Program-made: the position numbers and the translations under genes
Notes under the pieces: model-generated
Databases searched by the model: none
What the model was told of the DNA's origin: nothing
Seen by the model: only the letters and a program-made list of their open reading frames with translations
Part shown: piece by piece, positions 9,166-18,043 of the stretch
Position numbering within the stretch: the first letter of the stretch is position 1
Layout: each line of letters starts with the position of its first letter
Assembly: GCA_036339585.1 (NCBI GenBank)
Contig: JAYZAS010000019.1
Location: 22,217-86,216, forward strand
Length of the DNA: 64,000 nucleotides
Direction: 5' to 3'
Origin: Pseudomonadota bacterium
GTDB taxonomy: Bacteria; Pseudomonadota; Alphaproteobacteria; UBA8366

Positions 9166-12100
9166 TCATTTCTCTTTCGACTCACTTTTCAAAAGTCGCT
9201 TTCGGTAATTGTCCAAAAATGCTTCAAAGTTGTCGATTTCAGTTATTTTTTTGGATATGCCTTCCATGTCACCCGTCACTGTCTGACGTGGACTGGCTAT
9301 GTACGAAAAAGAATCACCCAATGGACTATTTTTCATTGCCGGGCCGTATAGCTCCCGAGCCAGTTTAAGTCCTTGTTCGTCCTCATCAAGACGCATCGCT
9401 ACGGCCCAATTAAGGACCCTCTGCGCACCTTTAAGATCGTATCGATCTTTCGTTAAAGGCTCACCCGCTAACCGCTGCAACACCTTACCTGCCTCGCGAT
9501 AATTCTTGCCTCTCCAATAAATATCTGCACGCAACTGATCAGCAGCAATACTCACATCGCCAGCAAGAAGTGCTATTGCCTCGTCATCTTTGCCAAGCTC
9601 GAACATGGCTTTAGCACGGATCCGTCGCCTATCATCTTGGGTATTTTGTGATAACCCGGGACTAAAAGTAGCCCTAAGTGTCTGAAGAGCCTCACGTGGC
9701 TTCCGGTTCATCAGGTGGACGAGTGCTAATCTAGTGCCTGCTTGTGACTTCTTGACGCCTTTGAGCCTAAAGCGGATATGATGTGCCAGCAAATCTGTCG
9801 CACGATCTAAAAGATCTACATCAACCAACCTGTCGGCAAGACGTCCAATCATAAAATCTCCATCCGGCCCGGCGGGCGTGAGCTCCCGATATTCGTCAAA
9901 TATAGCCAATGACGTAAGTGGTTGTAACTTATCCGCTTCCCCGTCTAAAAAAAGTTTCCTAAAAGTTTTTGTCATCCGCTTGGCTATATCAACAGTACGT
10001 TTACTTTTGGGGAAATTGCTCATCGCAACACGCAAGCGTAGCAAACCCTTACTATATTCGCCTTTATCAAGATAATGATTTCCAAGTGTCTCTAAGACGT
10101 TCAATTCAAGCTCGTCACCACGCCAACGATAGCGAAGCCGCTCTAGACGCTCTATGGCCTGATCTCTAGTCACTATTTCTTGTTTTATACCCAATTTGAT
10201 TAAGGCTAATTCGCTTCGCGCTCCGCTAAACGGATCCCCACTGTCCTTAGACTGCTGCCAAAATGTCTCTGCACTATCTAAGTCGCCGTTTGCCCTTGCA
10301 AGAAGTCCCAAACTATATTTAAGCCGTGCCCGATGATCACGCCGCATATTCTTTTCGTTTGGTTTGATAAGGTCCACCCAATCTTTTGCTGATTCTGAAT
10401 TGAATGAACGAAGCGCCGCCTCAATTCTCTCCAGACCAATTATGGTTTTCAATGGCTCGGGATAAGTTCTGAGTACCGTATCACTATTGCGAAAATCAGA
10501 CGATGCCTGTTTCCACTCGCCACGTCTTGCATTTAAAAAGCCACGCCAGAGTTTGGCTTCACGGAATTTGTTTAAACGCGGATCATCAAGATCCTCTCTT
10601 GCTAGAACTAAACGATTAGAGAGCACCCGAGATGCGCCCCGCAATGCGATAAATTCTGTTCGCATCTTCATTTTTGGATTAACTCGCTCGAGAACGCGAA
10701 GAATTCCCAAAGCTTCAGGTCCAAGACCTCGAGCAAAATAGAAGCGTGCAAGGTTCAGTCGAGCTTGCTCTCGCTGCGCCTCAGGCACTTCAACTACACT
10801 CAGTAAAGCTGCCTGCCGTTCAGGTATAAAATCAGCATCTCCGCCGTTTTTCCAAACCTGCGGCTCAAACAGTCTCTCGCCAAGCAATGGATCATTCCGT
10901 ATTTTATTTTCCTCAGGGGAAATGGCTGATACAAATAACCCTCCATCAGTAGCCACAAGCATTCCCCTGCCACCCGAATTTCCGAGGCTTAATTGGTCCG
11001 ACAGAGGAATCAGTGCTACTCCTTGGCTTGATGCCAACACCTGAAATTCAGGATAGACGTGCTTTTCCCCTATACCCCTTCCAGGCACCGCCATGGGCGC
11101 AACCTTTATCGAATCACCAATATCAGGATCCTTGATTGTAACTATGCTGTCAGCTGCAACACCAGCAAAAAGGAGCTGAGCCCCCCCTCCTTCATCAGCT
11201 GTAAAATCAATTGGTATCGGAATGTCGGGGGTGATAGGCCAACTACCAAAACTAACTTCCCAATTTGTGCCTATTTGGCTCACTTTTGGGTTTATTCCTG
11301 CCTTGGTTTTGAGGCGTAATACCGTGGCTTCATTAGCAGGAAGCTGTACAATATTACTTACCAGCGTTTGGCCAGCGGCCCTGAGTGAGTCCAGCTTGAG
11401 CGGCTTTGCACGGTCGAAAACCACCCAAATAAAATCCCCTCGCCGAAACACCGCAGCACCGACAGATTCTGGCCAACCAAAGACAAAGCTGACAGATTTT
11501 GACAAAGCTTCATTGTCGACACCATTCGCGTTGTTATTAGATTTTGCAGACGATCTTAGAGATCGGTCGGCCTTATTCTGCACAAAGAGTTTAGATAGGG
11601 TTTTTTGAGCGGTTTCCTTGTCTACCTTCAGGTTCACCGAAGGTGGTGATTTGGAAGCTGCTTTAACCGATGGAGCCGGTAATAATTTTGGTGATATTTC
11701 AACCTTTGGCGTTGGAGCCGCCTGCGGCGTTACATTAGGCACCACTTCAGCTTTTTCCTCGCTAACTGCACCTGGCAATACTACTGAAGAAACTTTGTCA
11801 TTGGCTGTGGCAGCTATAGAAGAGTTTTGAATAATCTTGCTTTTATTTGCAGTATGCTCTCGCTGTTTTTTAGTCCCGGCGAGTGACTTTAAACCAACAG
11901 CCTTTTTGATACTTTTTCTATCAACTGATTTAGGTTTTGATAACGCCAACCCTCTCGAATTCCCTGACTTTTTCTGTTTGCCCCCCCCCGAGATATTTAC
12001 CGATTCTGTGTTTGTTGTTTCCGATGGTACATTTGAACTTTTTGCTTTCTTACGTGGCTCAACACGACTTATTTTTGACGGGATAATCCGCTTAGCATTC

Positions 12101-12837
12101 TTTTCTGCTGCAGGTTTGGGATCATAGATATCCAATACAATACGATTACCAGCACGAAAACTGCGCGATGCTCGGTTAGGGGTTTTTTCAACAGAGAATT
12201 CTAATCGCCCAGCGAGATTTAAAGCGATCGGATTGGTTATACCTGATGGCAAACGTTTTTTTAGCTTAGGTAGATCAAGTTTAGCCTCTTGATCAAAACT
12301 AAGCGAAACCTTTGTGGGCGAACTGCGAACACGATAGTTAATTCTGCGTTTCCAATCGAACACCAAGCGTGTGAATCCCTTATTACTGCCTACCCTAACG
12401 TTAATGCTAGTTGGCGCCTCGGCTTTAGGAAGAGCCAGCCTCTTCCCCTCTATTTCATTTACTCCTAAACGTCTCAGATCTAAAATAATTGAATTACCCC
12501 GGGGGTATGTTCGAAGCTGAAAGTTACCTTTCAAACCGAACGTCACCACCCGTCCTTGGCCGGAGACTGTACCTTCAACAAGGTAGTCTTTCAGAGTTAT
12601 TGGTAACTGTTTCAAATCAGAATTAAACTGACGTTCAAAACTAACAATTAGTTTGCTGCCGTTTATCACCGCCTGATATTTTACCGGGCGTGGCCAATCG
12701 AAAACAATTCTTCCGAAACTTTCGCGCGCCCACCCTTGAACTGCTACTTTTTCCTGGGCTGACAACGGAGCGATCAAAGTTGTTCCGTAGATAGCCGCTG
12801 CATATGCCACAATCCTGAAAATGAGTGTGAGCCTCAT
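9166..12837 (-). CDS. Large periplasmic TPR protein of the stator/motility operon
   Basis: This 1223-residue protein begins with a signal peptide (about 1-27, ending LSAQ), so it is periplasmic or secreted. Residues about 30-250 hold two similar beta-rich segments (compare GRIVFDWPRPVKYQ with TRLVFDWKRRINYR), resembling AMIN-type envelope-binding modules. Residues about 250-440 are low-complexity and rich in K, S, P and A. The C-terminal half (from about 690) is helical repeats of TPR type. It overlaps the upstream MotB-like gene by four bases (ATGA). I know of no assigned function; context suggests a role in anchoring or regulating the motor in the periplasm. Confidence 0.75.
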   Translation of the reverse strand: MRLTLIFRIVAYAAAIYGTTLIAPLSAQEKVAVQGWARESFGRIVFDWPRPVKYQAVINGSKLIVSFERQFNSDLKQLPITLKDYLVEGTVSGQGRVVTFGLKGNFQLRTYPRGNSIILDLRRLGVNEIEGKRLALPKAEAPTSINVRVGSNKGFTRLVFDWKRRINYRVRSSPTKVSLSFDQEAKLDLPKLKKRLPSGITNPIALNLAGRLEFSVEKTPNRASRSFRAGNRIVLDIYDPKPAAEKNAKRIIPSKISRVEPRKKAKSSNVPSETTNTESVNISGGGKQKKSGNSRGLALSKPKSVDRKSIKKAVGLKSLAGTKKQREHTANKSKIIQNSSIAATANDKVSSVVLPGAVSEEKAEVVPNVTPQAAPTPKVEISPKLLPAPSVKAASKSPPSVNLKVDKETAQKTLSKLFVQNKADRSLRSSAKSNNNANGVDNEALSKSVSFVFGWPESVGAAVFRRGDFIWVVFDRAKPLKLDSLRAAGQTLVSNIVQLPANEATVLRLKTKAGINPKVSQIGTNWEVSFGSWPITPDIPIPIDFTADEGGGAQLLFAGVAADSIVTIKDPDIGDSIKVAPMAVPGRGIGEKHVYPEFQVLASSQGVALIPLSDQLSLGNSGGRGMLVATDGGLFVSAISPEENKIRNDPLLGERLFEPQVWKNGGDADFIPERQAALLSVVEVPEAQREQARLNLARFYFARGLGPEALGILRVLERVNPKMKMRTEFIALRGASRVLSNRLVLAREDLDDPRLNKFREAKLWRGFLNARRGEWKQASSDFRNSDTVLRTYPEPLKTIIGLERIEAALRSFNSESAKDWVDLIKPNEKNMRRDHRARLKYSLGLLARANGDLDSAETFWQQSKDSGDPFSGARSELALIKLGIKQEIVTRDQAIERLERLRYRWRGDELELNVLETLGNHYLDKGEYSKGLLRLRVAMSNFPKSKRTVDIAKRMTKTFRKLFLDGEADKLQPLTSLAIFDEYRELTPAGPDGDFMIGRLADRLVDVDLLDRATDLLAHHIRFRLKGVKKSQAGTRLALVHLMNRKPREALQTLRATFSPGLSQNTQDDRRRIRAKAMFELGKDDEAIALLAGDVSIAADQLRADIYWRGKNYREAGKVLQRLAGEPLTKDRYDLKGAQRVLNWAVAMRLDEDEQGLKLARELYGPAMKNSPLGDSFSYIASPRQTVTGDMEGISKKITEIDNFEAFLDNYRKRLLKSESKEK

Positions 12838-13556
12838 CTGAAATCGCCTTTTTCAGGATGAATTATTATATCAACACGTCTCGCCAATTTATCTGGCCAA
12901 CCAGAGGCGAAGCGTTCATCGAGCAACTGAGACTGCGACGCACCATGCCCGAGAACTACAAGCATTTTGTTATAGCCACTTTTTTCAAGTTCAGTTGAAA
13001 CTGCCAATGCTCGAGCCAATGACAGCTTCCAATCAGACGCTAAAATCTCATTGTGATCTTCATTCGGTGCACTGTGCCCCTCAATATCAATTCGATTTCC
13101 AAGTGTCGAAATTACACCGCCTAGGTTGAATAGTATTTTCTTGGCTTGGTCGGATAAATCTGCTTCACCAGCACTGAAAAGAGCTTCATCGGGTAAAGTC
13201 ACAATTAAGGAATTCTGCACTTGGTAAACACCTGTTGTTTTTAATATTGGATCTGCCTTAAATGTCTCCTTTAATACTTCACTGAGATAGCCGAGCGGTA
13301 ATGCAGGTGCACGCTCTCTAAAAGTTGGTGCAGCATTCTTGCCTGGAATTGGCTCCTCCCTCTCAAGACCGGATTTGGATGAAGCCAGCCCGGGAACTAA
13401 TTCTTGCCATTTCTCTGATTGCAGTGTTGACATGGAAAACAGCAGGACAAAAAACGTTGTCAATATTGCGGTGAGGTCTCCGAAACTTAAGAGCCATGAA
13501 GGAGCCGCTCCTTTTTCCGTTTTGCTTCGAACTTCGAAGTTGTTGAAGTTGACCAT
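12834..13556 (-). CDS. motB: MotB-like stator protein with the ion-binding aspartate
   Basis: MotB/PomB anchors the stator to peptidoglycan and forms the ion channel with MotA. The 240 residues have the single N-terminal membrane segment PSWLLSFGDLTAILTTFFVL with the channel aspartate at D27, and a C-terminal OmpA-like peptidoglycan-binding domain (about 115-235, RIDIEGHSAPNEDHNEILAS and an RRVDIIIHP ending). Its start codon follows the stop of the other MotB-like gene directly and its end overlaps the large TPR gene, so the three are co-translated. A MotA-type partner is encoded far away at 53428. Confidence 0.88.
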   Translation of the reverse strand: MVNFNNFEVRSKTEKGAAPSWLLSFGDLTAILTTFFVLLFSMSTLQSEKWQELVPGLASSKSGLEREEPIPGKNAAPTFRERAPALPLGYLSEVLKETFKADPILKTTGVYQVQNSLIVTLPDEALFSAGEADLSDQAKKILFNLGGVISTLGNRIDIEGHSAPNEDHNEILASDWKLSLARALAVSTELEKSGYNKMLVVLGHGASQSQLLDERFASGWPDKLARRVDIIIHPEKGDFR

Positions 13557-14237
13557 CTACCGCACCAGTCTTTGTAATTTGTATTTCAGCTGACTGATAT
13601 TATTTATTCCAAATTTTACCAGCACCGAATTTTCTTTGCCTTCATACAACCCTAACGAAACTCTGGATGCCGGAGCACCAAAATCTATAATTTTCTGAGC
13701 GAGCACTTCCGCACGTTTAATAGCTAATTCTGTGTCATGCTGCATTCGTCTGCTAGGTTCATTTTTACAGCTAAAAATTAGTTGAATGTAGCTGACAAAG
13801 CCTGGCGTCTCAGCACTCAATGCAGTTGCTGTCCGATTAAGCAAATCGTGACGGTCACGTCTCAATTGTGCCTCGCCGCCAAGAAAAAGTTCATTCGCTG
13901 ATAAAATGATCTGTACATTGTTTGGCATATGCGAGGTTATGAGATTTTCTCTTTCGACAAAACTAACCCACAAATACTTTATCTTTGACAGAAATGCTTC
14001 TGGTGAAAGCATTTTCCCGAAGACGGGCAAAATAGACCGATCAGGACCATCAGAAAAATTGTTTGTTTGAAAGGTCTCTGCGAGCGAAATCAACACACCC
14101 CTTACTTTACTCGCTTCAAATTTTGCGGTGGCGTTCAGAAGTATGAAAAAAGCGAGCAGCAACAGAAAAAGGCATATCAACAAGTAAGGGTTCTTGTTTT
14201 CTGACAGGAGTAATTTCTGTTTATCATATCGATTCAT
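13557..14237 (-). CDS. Second MotB/OmpA-like membrane protein lacking the channel aspartate
   Basis: The 226 residues have one N-terminal membrane segment (about 17-37, NPYLLICLFLLLLAFFILLN) and a periplasmic domain resembling OmpA/MotB (ANELFLGGEAQLRRDRHDLL, later TELAIKRAEVLAQKIIDFG). The membrane segment has no acidic residue, so it cannot supply the ion-binding carboxylate of a true MotB. It is encoded immediately before the aspartate-containing MotB-like gene. A structural or assembly partner of the stator is the likeliest role; this is inferred from context. Ends directly at the next gene's ATG. Confidence 0.75.
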   Translation of the reverse strand: MNRYDKQKLLLSENKNPYLLICLFLLLLAFFILLNATAKFEASKVRGVLISLAETFQTNNFSDGPDRSILPVFGKMLSPEAFLSKIKYLWVSFVERENLITSHMPNNVQIILSANELFLGGEAQLRRDRHDLLNRTATALSAETPGFVSYIQLIFSCKNEPSRRMQHDTELAIKRAEVLAQKIIDFGAPASRVSLGLYEGKENSVLVKFGINNISQLKYKLQRLVR

Positions 14238-14282
14238 CTGAAAACCATAGCTCCGTTACGCAAAAAACAGCCTGACATAAAG

Positions 14283-14669
14283 TTAAAAATTACCTACTAA
14301 GGTTGTTAATTTAGATTTCAATTCTGCCACATTGAAGGGTGTTTGAATGTAAGTGGAAAATTTAGCAAATGACGGATCAGTTATTTCAGACTTCTTGCCT
14401 TGGCCAGTCACTAAAAAACAGGGAGTATCTTTAAATTTACGATCCGAACAAATTTTATCTATCACACCCAGTCCCCCCACATGAACCATGTTATCATCTG
14501 CTATAACCAAGCCGTATTCCTTGCAATGCAGCATTTCCACAGCTATTTTTCCTCCAGGAGATTGATCGATATTCTTAAGCCCCAGTTGCTTAAGTAAGTT
14601 ACGGACAATCTGGCGCATTTCCAAATGATCATCGATAATTAGGACGGGCATATTCAGGTCAACATTCAA
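14283..14669 (-). CDS. CheY-like single-domain response regulator, atypical
   Basis: The 128 residues form a receiver domain: LIIDDH supplies the acidic pair, GLVIADDNM aligns with the CheY segment carrying the phosphorylatable aspartate, and FLVTGQ supplies the conserved threonine. The usual KP signature near the end is replaced by TP (YIQTPFNVAEL), so the conserved lysine is missing. It lies in the fliL-fliM/stator operon rather than in a chemotaxis cluster, which suggests it acts at the motor. An in-frame ATG six codons downstream could also be the start. Confidence 0.8.
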   Translation of the reverse strand: MNVDLNMPVLIIDDHLEMRQIVRNLLKQLGLKNIDQSPGGKIAVEMLHCKEYGLVIADDNMVHVGGLGVIDKICSDRKFKDTPCFLVTGQGKKSEITDPSFAKFSTYIQTPFNVAELKSKLTTLVGNF

Positions 14670-14764
14670 CTTCGTCGCGCCTCCTGAAACTAAAAAACTT
14701 CTACCTCAAACAGCCTTGAACCCCACCCACGATACCTCGAGCACAAATTCGACAAACTCTCTAT

Positions 14765-15442
14765 TTATTTTGGCAGGGAAAATGGTTTCTTTTGCTCAGC
14801 TAGCTCGCGTGTAACAACACGGGCTTTTTTCACTTCCATAGCTGAAATGATCATTGCCACCTTCCGAACACTCATTTTAGCAACAACTCCCATTAAAACA
14901 TTCATATCAAGTTCATTAAAAATTCGCGCAGCATCTTTTGGTTTCATGCTTTCATAAATTTTTACCAAATTTTGCAACCGAGCCTTTTCTTTCTCATCGG
15001 CCGCACCCAACAATGATTTGATATCCTGACGTATCTTTTTTAATTCGCCCTGCTTGGTGACTAATTTCAATTCTGCAGCTTGCAACAAACCCTCTCGACG
15101 CGTTATCTGCCGCTCCCGACGATCTAACGCCTTGCGACGCTGAGACAGTTCCTGAAGAATCAAAATTTCGGAACGACTGAACTCTAAGGGATCGATATTT
15201 TCTTCCTGAACTTTATCACCAGGCTGAGTTGAAACAGGCGACTTTCTTGTTTTGTTCGCCTTCTCCTCGTCGGATTTCTTTACCTGTGGGTCAAGCTGCG
15301 GCGTCTCCTGCGCTCGCGCTGTTTGCACTTCAATACCCCCCTCAATATCACCGAACTCAACCCAAATGGAGCCCGCCTTTATAGTCAGAATTAAACTGGC
15401 AACGAAAATAAATACCGGCAACAAACGAACACGGCTAAGCAT
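14765..15442 (-). CDS. MotE-like periplasmic chaperone (MgtE N-terminal-type domain)
   Basis: The 225-residue protein has an N-terminal membrane/signal segment (about 8-24), a charged, proline-containing linker, a long coiled coil (about 85-150) and a C-terminal helical domain with YESMKPKDAARIFNELDMNV and VVAKMSVRKVAMIISAM, the MgtE-N-type repeat found in MotE. MotE in Sinorhizobium is a periplasmic chaperone for the motility protein MotC. No MotC is obvious here; the large TPR protein at 9166 may take its place. It starts four bases after the preceding gene's stop. Confidence 0.75.
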   Translation of the reverse strand: MLSRVRLLPVFIFVASLILTIKAGSIWVEFGDIEGGIEVQTARAQETPQLDPQVKKSDEEKANKTRKSPVSTQPGDKVQEENIDPLEFSRSEILILQELSQRRKALDRRERQITRREGLLQAAELKLVTKQGELKKIRQDIKSLLGAADEKEKARLQNLVKIYESMKPKDAARIFNELDMNVLMGVVAKMSVRKVAMIISAMEVKKARVVTRELAEQKKPFSLPK

Positions 15443-15446
15443 TTTT

Positions 15447-15944
15447 TCACCTCATGCCTTCTAGAGCTCTGAGAAGATCCGATTTTTTTTCTTGGCGCTT
15501 GCTCTCGGTATCGATACCGTCATCCTGTTTTAGGCTTAAATCCGAAACACTCTCGTCATCTGAGGCAGCGGCCACGGATTTATCTTGCGATCTACCAAAA
15601 CTCTTTGGTTGAGATCGCCGACCAGTATTAATTGCGGCCTCTAACCTGTCAGCCATTTCATTGGCCCGCTCTACCATAAATGATAGTTCATCGCGCAACT
15701 TAACTGCATTCACTACTTTTTCTTCCAGCACCTCCACCGTTTCACTAGCCTTACTTTTGAGCCTTAAAATACTATCTTCAGCGCGCTCCGTGGATGTAGC
15801 AAATGTCGTCAGCAATTTTTCCAACTCAAACTTATCGTTTCTTAGATCACTAAGTTTCTCGTTAAGGCGCCAAGCATAATAAATCATCATTGCCAACATA
15901 CCCACGAGCAATATCTCGAATAAAATGGAGATTTCGGGGAACAT
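15447..15944 (-). CDS. Membrane-anchored coiled-coil protein next to fliM (DUF6468-like)
   Basis: The 165 residues begin with one membrane segment (about 6-26, ILFEILLVGMLAMMIYYAW) followed by a long charged coiled coil (RLNEKLSDLRNDKFELEKLL to about residue 110) and a polar tail with acidic repeats. Proteins of this design, grouped as DUF6468 as I recall, sit beside fliM in many Rhodospirillales-type flagellar clusters; their function is unknown. It starts three bases after the fliM stop and is followed at once by the MotE-like gene. The family name is less certain than the architecture. Confidence 0.65.
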   Translation of the reverse strand: MFPEISILFEILLVGMLAMMIYYAWRLNEKLSDLRNDKFELEKLLTTFATSTERAEDSILRLKSKASETVEVLEEKVVNAVKLRDELSFMVERANEMADRLEAAINTGRRSQPKSFGRSQDKSVAAASDDESVSDLSLKQDDGIDTESKRQEKKSDLLRALEGMR

Positions 15945-15947
15945 AAA

Positions 15948-17021
15948 TTAAGTCTCCATATCAGTTTCAACACGCACAGCGATATTGCCATCTCTTTGTC
16001 CCATTGAACCATGAAACATCAGCAATTCACCACAATGGAGGGCAACTAGAGATTCTGGTGTCGCCTGCAATTGGAGTCGCGAACCTACACGCCAGTTTAC
16101 AACATCGTTGAGTGTAACTGTTACCTCGTCAAGAACCGCTTGCAACCCAACCTCGGTATGCCAGACTTCTGTTGCCAGATGATTTTCCCAGATGGGATCA
16201 CGACCAAACTTTTCACCCATAAACATTTGAAGCAAAAGCTCGCGCACTGGCTCTATCGTCGCATACGGGAGTAATAGTTCGAGTTGCCCTCCACGGTCCT
16301 CCATATCAATGCGAAGTTTTGTCACTATTGCTGCATCTGTAGGCCTTGCAATAGTAGCAAAACGAGGATTTGTCTCAAGTCTGTCGAACTGAAAAGCAAT
16401 TGAGCTGAGCGGATCAAAAGCCGCTGATAAATCAGAAAGGACGACTGCAAGCATGCGCTCCACTAGACTACGCTCGATAGTGGTGTAGGGCCGCCCCTCG
16501 ATCCGCATAGCTGCGGTACCCCGACGCCCGCCCAGCAACACATCAACGATTGAGTAAATCAGCGAACTATCAACCGTGATGAGACCAAAATTATCCCACT
16601 CCTCCGCTTTGAAAACACCAAGCATAGCAGGTAGAGGCAATGAGTTGAGATACTCGCCAAAGCGGATCGATGTGATACTATCGAGGCTCACTTCCACATT
16701 ATCCGAGGTGAAATTGCGCAAACTTGTAGACATCATTCGCACTAAACGGTCAAAAACCACCTCAAGCATGGGGAGCCGTTCATACGACACCATCCCACTA
16801 TCGATAATAGCCTTAATCCCGGTTTTTTGGATTGCGCTGTCGCTTCCCTCATTGATCCCTAGGAGACTATCTATTTCTTTTTGATTAAGAACTCGCGATG
16901 CAGCATCAGGGCCATCGATTTTCGCGCTTGGCTCTTCTTTCTCCTCGCTACCTTCGTCTTGCGCCGAAGCATCTAGCTCTTGCTCGACTTCCGTCTCTAG
17001 ATTTTCGTCTTCATCAGCCAT
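15948..17021 (-). CDS. fliM: Flagellar motor switch protein FliM
   Basis: FliM is the middle component of the C-ring and the docking site for phospho-CheY. The 357 residues contain the CheY-binding segment LNQKEIDSLLG at about 46-56, the central CheC-like domain (including FDRLVRMMSTSLRNFT and the LGGRRG stretch) and a C-terminal SpoA domain (LNDVVNWRVGSRLQLQATPE). The CheY-binding segment is normally at the very N-terminus; here it is preceded by about 45 acidic residues. It follows fliL in the same operon and precedes the stator accessory genes. Confidence 0.95.
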   Translation of the reverse strand: MADEDENLETEVEQELDASAQDEGSEEKEEPSAKIDGPDAASRVLNQKEIDSLLGINEGSDSAIQKTGIKAIIDSGMVSYERLPMLEVVFDRLVRMMSTSLRNFTSDNVEVSLDSITSIRFGEYLNSLPLPAMLGVFKAEEWDNFGLITVDSSLIYSIVDVLLGGRRGTAAMRIEGRPYTTIERSLVERMLAVVLSDLSAAFDPLSSIAFQFDRLETNPRFATIARPTDAAIVTKLRIDMEDRGGQLELLLPYATIEPVRELLLQMFMGEKFGRDPIWENHLATEVWHTEVGLQAVLDEVTVTLNDVVNWRVGSRLQLQATPESLVALHCGELLMFHGSMGQRDGNIAVRVETDMET

Positions 17022-17109
17022 GCCATCAACCCTTCAGTTTTTCGGCCATTCCTCAACAGTAACAGCCAAAGCTCATCCGCCACTTTCTGGACATGTAGAA
17101 AGCAGCCCG

Positions 17110-17616
17110 TCACTGAACTAGCATTTCCTTAAATAAAACATCTTTAATTTTTACTGGGTGTGCAGCAGCGTTCACTCGTGCGAGCAGTTCTTCCTTCACC
17201 CTGTATAGCCCATGTGAGCCCTGCAATTCCTCGATCCGAAGTTCGCGCAAAAACACTTGAAAGTTATCTACGATACGCGGCATGACCTGCTCTATTCGCC
17301 CTTGATCACTAGCCTTTTGCAACTCTAGATTTATTCGCATTTTGAGAAAACTTTGTTTGCGTCCTGGCCCAGCACTAAGTGTCACGACCATTTCGTCTAA
17401 CTCCAAATAACTTCCGGGCTCGTCAGCCTCGGCAGGATCGGTCGCAATTTCTGTCTTCTCAGCTTCCTCGCTTGTTTCAGAACTAAACATACCAGAAAAA
17501 TATGCACCGGCCCCCCCACCTATTAACAGTACCAACGGAACCACTACAAAAAGAATGATTTTTTTTCCGCCTTTTTTGCCGTCCGCGCCGTCAGCTAAAT
17601 CGTCATCTTCGGCCAT
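17110..17616 (-). CDS. fliL: Flagellar basal body-associated protein FliL
   Basis: FliL is a single-pass inner-membrane protein that surrounds and supports the stator. The 168 residues have a short cytoplasmic N-terminus, a membrane segment (about 19-40, KIILFVVVPLVLLIGGGAGAYF) and a periplasmic domain with YLELDEMVVTLSAGPGRKQSFLKM and a C-terminal FKEMLVQ. It is the first gene of a minus-strand operon with fliM and the stator accessory genes, which fits its role. I could not define its promoter with confidence. Confidence 0.93.
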   Translation of the reverse strand: MAEDDDLADGADGKKGGKKIILFVVVPLVLLIGGGAGAYFSGMFSSETSEEAEKTEIATDPAEADEPGSYLELDEMVVTLSAGPGRKQSFLKMRINLELQKASDQGRIEQVMPRIVDNFQVFLRELRIEELQGSHGLYRVKEELLARVNAAAHPVKIKDVLFKEMLVQ

Positions 17617-17877
17617 TTATTTTTCCCTTACCGATCCTGCGAGTACTTATTTTGATAATTACAAATAAAAACAATAATTACAAATAAATTTTTTAAAAAA
17701 ACATAGTCAATGCAGTCAAATGTAATAATAGCAAATGATGAGAACAGTTAAAAACAAGTCAATGTAAGTGAAAAACAAATTCAACAAATTGAATATTTTT
17801 ACATGATTTTACACGTCTATCTCAAAATCATTCAAACAGCCACAGATACTTTTTAATGTTGGGACAGCCAATGGCAC

Positions 17878-17904
17878 GGCAGAAAATACCCGGCAAAGCC
17901 TGCC
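17878..17904 (+). promoter_or_regulatory. Palindromic operator candidates upstream of flgF
   Basis: GGCAAAGCCTGCC at 17892-17904 is a perfect GGCA-N5-TGCC palindrome, and GGCAGAAAATACC at 17878-17890 is a one-mismatch copy 14 bases away. The perfect site is centred about 81 bases upstream of the flgF -24 element, a typical distance for a sigma-54 activator such as FlbD. Confidence 0.6.
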
Positions 17905-17977
17905 AGACAACAACTAATTGCTTGATATAGTGAGGGAAATATAATCTCAAATCATTGAAAAATAACCTTAATTTTTA

Positions 17978-17993
17978 TGGCACAAGGCATGCA
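17978..17993 (+). promoter_or_regulatory. Sigma-54 promoter of the flgF operon
   Basis: TGGCACAAGGCATGCA has the invariant GG and GC with ten bases between, and the full TGGCAC half. The predicted start point is near 18004, a 40-base leader to flgF. Confidence 0.78.
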
Positions 17994-18043
17994 CAACGAT
18001 ATTGGGATTGTAGAATGATTTATTAAGGAACAGCAAAAGCAAT

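Larger units (their letters stand above)
17617..18043. other. Divergent regulatory region between fliL and flgF
   Basis: There is no gene here. The plus-strand side holds a sigma-54 promoter and palindromic operator candidates for flgF. The side next to fliL (17640-17860) is very AT-rich with several TTGACT/TTGAAT-like hexamers on the minus strand, but no -35/-10 pair with good spacing that I would defend. Confidence 0.6.
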
